Program-made: the position numbers and the translations under genes
Notes under the pieces: generated by a model
Seen by the model: the letters and a program-made list of their open reading frames with translations, nothing else
Database searches by the model: none
Told to the model about the DNA's origin: nothing
Source of the DNA: Halisarca cf. caerulea
Lineage: Eukaryota; Porifera; Demospongiae; Chondrillida; Halisarcidae
Direction of reading: 5' to 3'
Assembly (NCBI GenBank): GCA_963170055.1
Contig: CAUJGJ010000416.1
Location: 951,701 to 964,200, forward strand
DNA length: 12,500 nucleotides
In this document: one piece after another, positions 8,224 through 12,500 of the stretch
Layout: every line of letters starts with the position of its first letter
How positions within the stretch are numbered: the stretch's first letter is position 1

Positions 8224-8885
8224 ATGGCATCCAAGGAGCCCATGGACACAAGTTTGAATTCTGGTAAGTTCAAACTGTCTCCCTGTATTGCCTCTTGTAA
8301 CACATGTCATGTGACGTATATCCAGCTATACCTGCCCATCGATGTTGCATTTGGATTCACCGTTATTCCTGGATTTGTATGTGTGCTAGCTTCGGAAGTA
8401 TATTCACTGCATGACTATAGTTTGTGTATACGCTTTATGAGAAACATGTCCACTTTCTTTGATTGTTGCATGCATTGGAGTCAGTTGTTCACACATTTCC
8501 TCCATTTACATATACCTCAATCCATGCATGTCATCCACCCTCTGTGAACAAAATCTGTCTTATAATCTTAACTGTTGCCCTTGTATGTTGTATAGGGTCA
8601 CAGTTCAACTGCAAGGTGTTCCTTGAGAAGTATGTGGACAGGTTTCTTGAAGATATCAATGCCGAAGAGATTGCTACTAAGCTTGAGATAAAGAAGGTGA
8701 TACCTAAGGAACTGGAGAACAAAATCCAGTCATCAGGGGGGCAAGGAGCTGCTGAGAAGCTGTATGTTCACGTGAGGGACAATGGTTCGTTGAAGACACT
8801 CCACACTCTTTGTGATGTGATGATTGATAGAAAGGGATTTGAGAAGATGAATGAGCTTGGCCGAGAGATGAAGAAAGACTTACCA
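8224..8885 (+). CDS. Death-fold (CARD-like) domain protein, 5' exons
   Basis: Exon 1 is 8224-8263, starting with the ATG of MASKEPMDTS. A GTAAGT donor and TATAG acceptor bound a 332-bp phase-1 intron (8264-8595). Exon 2 is 8596-8885 and stops at a GTGAGT donor. The joined 110 residues are open. Residues about 20-108 look all-helical: FLEKYVDRFLEDI, then EEIATKLEIKKVIP, a spacer with KIQSSGGQGAAEKLYVHV, DNGSLKTLHTLCDVM and FEKMNELGREMKKDL. This order of hydrophobic helices, with 'VIP' and 'a-e-k-L' turns, fits a caspase-recruitment or related death-fold domain used for protein-protein contacts in apoptosis or innate immunity. The 3' end is unclear: reading through gives V-S-G-F-H-V and a stop at 8904-8906 with ATTAAA at 8915; alternatively an exon from 9113 could add 12 codons before TGA (9149-9151). 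Further exons may be missing. Confidence 0.55.
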
Positions 8886-9174
8886 GTGAGTGGATTTCAT
8901 GTGTGATTATAATTATTAAAGGGAATGAATATTCAACCGACTGTACCTAAGGCCTCTTTTCTACTCTCGACTGCCAAATGTATAAGCAAGTACCCACGAG
9001 TACATGCACGCAGTGATTAACACCAATGTACACGCTGGTAAATGTAAAATGGTGGTGAGATATCGTTCTTATTGTGAAGCATGCAAATTTGTGCACAACA
9101 ATTATTGTATAGTTATCTGTTGATGAGGGAACGAAAAATTGTTTGGAATGAAGAAACGCAGGTAAGTTTTTTCA
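8886..9174. other. Downstream region of the CARD-like gene
   Basis: Intron or 3' UTR of the CARD-like gene. It holds an ATTAAA hexamer at 8915-8920 and a candidate short terminal exon 9113-9151 after a TATAG acceptor, whose frame matches the phase-0 donor at 8886. No other coding signal was recognised. Confidence 0.3.
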
Positions 9175-9234
9175 GTCCAATTTTGGACATAAAACAAAAT
9201 GGTGAACGCTATCAAAGCACTGAAACACTGGAAT
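9175..9234 (+). repeat. Left arm of a dispersed inverted repeat pair
   Basis: Reads GTCCAATTTTGGACATAAAA followed by CAAAATGG and later AAAGCACTG. It matches the reverse complement of 9846-9896 at most positions, with an extra 8 bases (a repeat of AAACACTG-like sequence) in the left copy. The arms include GTCC...GGAC, which is itself self-complementary. Confidence 0.6.
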
Positions 9235-9845
9235 GAGATATGCCATTCAGAAATATGTTAAGAGCTAGAACATATCTACTTTGTATCTGAGTAGCCTAGA
9301 AGCTTATCCAGTACTTGAAGGATTGTCTTTGTGGACCTTTCGTCAAGCCTATGTGAAAACACAAGGATTGCAAATTCCAGTTGTAGAAATTGGGGTTTTG
9401 CATACAAAAGTATGCTCACATGTGAAACAAAGGGTAGACTTACTAAATCGAAAAATGAATTTCATTGCTCCATTCCATGGCTTCAATATTCGAGGTTATC
9501 CATAAGAAAACTGAGAAAAACATGCGTGGAACCACAAAATGCTGGACTTAAAATAAATGGAACAACGTGTGAAGATTCATTTTTCAATTCTGAGGGTTTG
9601 GTCCTTTAGGAACAATCTGAAAGTTTCAAATCAAACCTAAAACTTTCACAACTGGGATTTCAATAGAAATTTCTTTGTGGAGTCATCTTCCGTCTTTGTT
9701 GGATAGCAGATGCTGTCAAATGAAACATATAATATATAGATTATATTAGTCTGGGTCTGGATCAGATACAAAATAGATATATTTATGTATTGGTCTAAGG
9801 GTAATTTAAAACTGCACCTCGTTCCGACAGAAAACAAAGCAATAT
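9235..9845. other. Unrecognised sequence between inverted arms
   Basis: Overlapping short open frames on + (9281-9505 and 9331-9609) have no motif that I recognise, and the first lacks an ATG at its beginning. A small hairpin GAAAGTTT (9619-9626) / AAACTTTC (9640-9647) is present. I see no gene here. Confidence 0.3.
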
Positions 9846-9896
9846 ATTCCAGTGCTTTAATAATGTCCGCCATTTTGTTTCATGTCCAAATCGGAC
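9846..9896 (-). repeat. Right arm of a dispersed inverted repeat pair
   Basis: Reverse complement of the left arm at 9175-9234, allowing several substitutions and one small gap. The arms face each other about 610 bp apart. They may be the ends of an old non-autonomous element or two copies of one short repeat in opposite orientation. Confidence 0.6.
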
Positions 9897-10387
9897 CTAA
9901 CATAGCTGCAAAGGAAAACATGCAGAACTTCAAAGACTGGTTGCCAGGATTTTCTTTATATGATCAAAGTATAAGTGTGCCAACCATACGCAGTACACAA
10001 GGATGACTCTATAGAATGGAAAGTTGTCCAAAACAGGATTTGGTAGACTGGGGAGTCGTGCTTCGTGGTCATGCATTGGATCTGTCCCTTACTTGTCCTA
10101 TATCTTATTATAATAAAAGTAGGCCGATTTTTTGTTCGCAGTTAACTGACGCGCGCTCCAACTGACTGCGGACAACTGTTCATGATCATCAACTGTAGGG
10201 TATGGAAAGAGACTGTAAAGCCTGGGCCACGCGATCGTCCAAATTCCCATGAACGAATTCTGAATCATAAAATGAATGATTTGTGGATTCGCTCAAGGAG
10301 CCACATGAGACGTTCTGGTTCAACGATTTTTACAAATGAAGGGACTAAAAACTCCATTAAATATTGCTTACATAGATAGCGTACACA
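9897..10387. other. Unrecognised AT-rich sequence
   Basis: No supported gene. A 65-codon + frame (10182-10379) has basic, unremarkable composition and no motif that I know. A short inverted pair CGCAGT (10137-10142) / ACTGCG (10164-10169) is present. Confidence 0.3.
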
Positions 10388-10525
10388 ATGGTCGCGAAGA
10401 AGAAGCTTTCCCTTGCATTCCTGGGTCTATTGCTGAACAAGAAACGTTTTTTCTGTATTCTAAGCAGTGTCGTGGCTTATAGGAAGTATTGGGTCCATCC
10501 CTTGAACGCACCACTCCGGATTTAG
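10388..10525 (+). pseudogene. Fragment resembling the N-terminus of a HARBI1/Harbinger transposase
   Basis: An ATG at 10388 opens 45 codons ending in TAG (10523-10525). The frame has a Lys-rich start, a hydrophobic stretch LSLAFLGLLLNKKR, and then YRKYWVHPLNAP. A basic or hydrophobic lead followed by an aromatic 'W-V-x-P' box is typical of the N-terminus of Harbinger-type transposases and HARBI1-like nucleases. The catalytic DDE part is absent, so this would be a truncated relic. Evidence rests on one short motif; chance is possible. Confidence 0.35.
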
Positions 10526-11322
10526 AATCCTGGTTATACAAGCATTTTATGGAAGCTCATACAGTACGTACTCTTTGTTCTCTTCTCACTTAATAAGTTT
10601 GAGGCTTTGTCTAGATTATACAACAAGCAATAAGTGACGGCGACAAGTGTTACCGTCAACCATTTTCTAGATTGCTTAGTCTATTGCTGCAATACTGACC
10701 AATCAGATTGCTGAAAGCTCACGAACGATAAAATGGAGGTCAACATGCTGAGGTACCCATGATTTGTATGACAGTCATTGTGAATCGTGAAATTTCATCA
10801 TAAAATTGAATTTCGTCACCTTTTCACAATCGTGTGGCAGACCCTTACAGCTCCTCTTCACTTTTACTTGCGAAATGGCGAAATTTTGAAAGTAGCCCGT
10901 GCAAGCCTACGAGATGCCATATTTGTTGTATGGACAAATCCTAGACTGGAATACAACTTTTACCTTCGAAACAGCTGTTCACTAACTCCTCCCAGGAAAA
11001 AAGATGCGACTGCTTTCTGTCTACAGCCAATGTTCCAAAATACACTTGGTGAGTGTCCTTATCTATAAGGCAGAATGATTTATGCATGGGAAACAAAAGC
11101 GATATCAGTAGCAAAAAAGGATGTCAACAGCCATGTTCATGCGCAATGATATCTGTATTAAGTATATGGGTTTTCTATTGAAATCCGTTGATTATGTTGT
11201 GAAATACGAATAGAAGAATCCTGTTAGATATTTATTTTGGGAACAAACATGTACAGAATTCCTTTGTAGTTTGTATGCGTGACAAAATTAGTGTATCTGT
11301 GTGTGTTTGTGCATATAATATT
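10526..11322. other. Noncoding or unrecognised sequence
   Basis: Holds a hairpin TGACGG (10635-10640) / CCGTCA (10653-10658) and a GACCAATCAG string (CCAAT box core, about 10697-10706). A 93-codon + frame (10787-11068) has no motif that I recognise. No gene is called. Confidence 0.3.
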
Positions 11323-11339
11323 GTGTGTATGTGTGTGTG

Positions 11340-11404
<65 letters not shown>

Positions 11405-11433
11405 ATGTGTGTGTGTGGCACATGTTTGTATGT

Positions 11434-11522
<89 letters not shown>
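11323..11522 (+). repeat. Interrupted (GT)n microsatellite
   Basis: About 200 bp of GT dinucleotides with interruptions. The purest tracts are roughly 11343-11402, 11435-11466 and 11468-11521, separated by ACATG-, GGCACATG- and AT-containing breaks. Open frames across it on either strand encode only Cys-Val or His-Thr repeats and are artefacts of the repeat. Confidence 0.97.
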
Positions 11523-11655
11523 ATGCACATGGTATTTATAACTGCCCGGGAATAAAATGCAAAAATGGCCATCTTGAAATAGCATCACAAATTATTGATC
11601 ATTTCTACTTAGTTGACAAGATTTTTGCCCAGTTCTTCTTACTGGACAAACGATC

Positions 11656-11692
11656 TATATCTATATCTATATATATATATATATATATATAT
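11656..11692. repeat. (TA)n microsatellite, left of the hAT-like element
   Basis: TATATC units passing into pure AT dinucleotides up to 11692. Together with the tract at 12430-12461 it probably formed one TA array before the insertion. Confidence 0.9.
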
Positions 11693-12426
11693 CAGGGGCG
11701 GATCCCGACATTTTTCAAGGGGGGTTCAGCTCTGCATAGCACTAGATAGATATTGTTCATTAATTCCCTAACCAGCAACTTACTGAATCAAATAGCAAAT
11801 GGCCCACATCTGTAAATCGAGTGTTTTCTTCTAAACGAACACTTACGGTTGTAGATGGAGTCAGATGACACACAGAAGTAGCTAAATAACCGTGTTGGAG
11901 AGGCTTTCATGAAGCTGGACCTGGCTCCCTTGCGAAAATTGCCGTTTTTTTCTGAATTTTCAGTGTTACTTTGCTTCAAAAGAGTGCTACTGTCACACGT
12001 TTCACCTTGCTCCTCAGGTGTGCTTAATTCTTTTACGCTTAAAAAACGTTATCTTTGTATTCCTAAACACCACTGATTGATCCACGCGCACGCGTATGAA
12101 GCCTGTACTGGTTGTAGGTGACGTCATCACAATATGGCGGTGAGAAGGGTGTGATTACAGGGAGCTACGTACAAGAGGGATGAAATTAGTGACTATTTGC
12201 TGCTGAGGCTTATTTACTGCTGAGGCTTATTTGCTGCTGAGGCTTACTCTATCATTATTCTAGCCCTAGTAGGGGAAAGGCATGTGCTTCACAGCATTCT
12301 CTAAATATGGACTATTGATATATTAATACTTTTGGTAGTATAAAATGGTTATATATTGTAGGAATTTAAAGTTTCTGCTGAAAGGGGGGTTCACCTGAAC
12401 CCCCTGAACCCCCCCTAAATCCGCCC

Positions 12427-12429
<3 letters not shown>
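11693..12429. mobile_element. Non-autonomous hAT-like DNA transposon (737 bp)
   Basis: The ends read CAGGGGCGGAT (11693-11703) and ATCCGCCCCTG (12419-12429), a perfect 11-bp inverted repeat, with weaker inward similarity around GGGGGGTTCA. CAGGGGCGGA-type ends are typical of many animal hAT elements. Both sides are TA microsatellite, so a duplication cannot be read cleanly: odd lengths such as 7 match, while 8 (normal for hAT) is out of register by one, perhaps through slippage. Inside are TGACGTCA (12119-12126) followed by AATATGGCGG, a triple 17-bp repeat (12197-12247), and a G/C-rich hairpin near the right end (GGGGTTCACCTGAACCCC around 12385-12402). No transposase is encoded. Confidence 0.75.
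12197..12247 (+). repeat. Three tandem copies of a 17-bp unit
   Basis: Units 12197-12213, 12214-12230 and 12231-12247, each TTGCTGCTGAGGCTTAT with one substitution in the second (A for G) and one in the third (final C). The unit is internal to the hAT-like element. Confidence 0.9.

Positions 12430-12461
<32 letters not shown>
12430..12461. repeat. (TA)n microsatellite, right of the hAT-like element
   Basis: Pure TA dinucleotides directly after the right end of the hAT-like element. The last bases of the window (12462-12500) show nothing I can assign. Confidence 0.9.
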
Positions 12462-12464
<3 letters not shown>

Positions 12465-12500
12465 TGCGTATGATGGTGCTCACACAGGGTATTTATTTCA

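Noticed and set aside
11275..11749. Long open frames on both strands across the GT tract (Cys-Val or His-Thr repeats)
   Set aside because: Pure consequence of the dinucleotide repeat; no plausible protein.
11788..11979. 63-codon minus-strand frame inside the hAT-like element
   Set aside because: No recognisable transposase or host motif; a GTAAGT after an in-frame codon hints at an exon, but this is not enough to call one.

Overview
This is eukaryotic DNA, most likely from a marine invertebrate and probably a sponge. The genes are split by short GT-AG introns (many 63-113 bp). The introns are rich in GTACGTA-like strings, and the proteins match families that are expanded in sponges and cnidarians. 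The organism is an inference; nothing here fixes a species.

Positions 6-6976 form one complete DNA transposon of about 7 kb. Its two ends are perfect 85-bp terminal inverted repeats (6-90 and 6892-6976), flanked by the 4-bp sequence CTAG on both sides as a candidate target-site duplication. It carries two genes in tandem on the + strand. The first (200-1798, 4 exons) encodes a 443-aa RecQ-type helicase. The second (2272-6732, 13 exons) encodes a protein of about 1023 aa with an N-terminal Cys2-Cys2 zinc-finger-like module and a long C-terminal region of the DUF6589 type, which I interpret as a DDE-type transposase. I checked each splice junction by hand. All exons join in frame without an internal stop, so the element looks young and possibly autonomous. 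Transposase plus helicase without an XPG nuclease fits the AcademH lineage of Academ transposons. A 123-bp exon and part of its intron are tandemly duplicated inside the transposase gene.

Positions 6977-9174 look like host DNA: a small ORF with half a Myb/SANT-like motif next to the right TIR, a repetitive patch at 7211-7330, a weak Ig-like exon remnant on the minus strand (about 7729-7930), and a two-exon + strand gene for a death-fold (CARD-like) protein (8224-8885). The in-frame ATG at 6944 lies inside the transposon TIR and runs into the flanking ORF.

Positions 9175-12500 are repeat-rich: a pair of roughly 50-bp inverted repeats about 0.7 kb apart, a short HARBI1-like transposase fragment (10388-10525), long GT microsatellites (11323-11522), and a 737-bp non-autonomous hAT-like element (11693-12429) inserted in a TA microsatellite. 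No RNA genes, CRISPR arrays or prokaryotic signals were seen.
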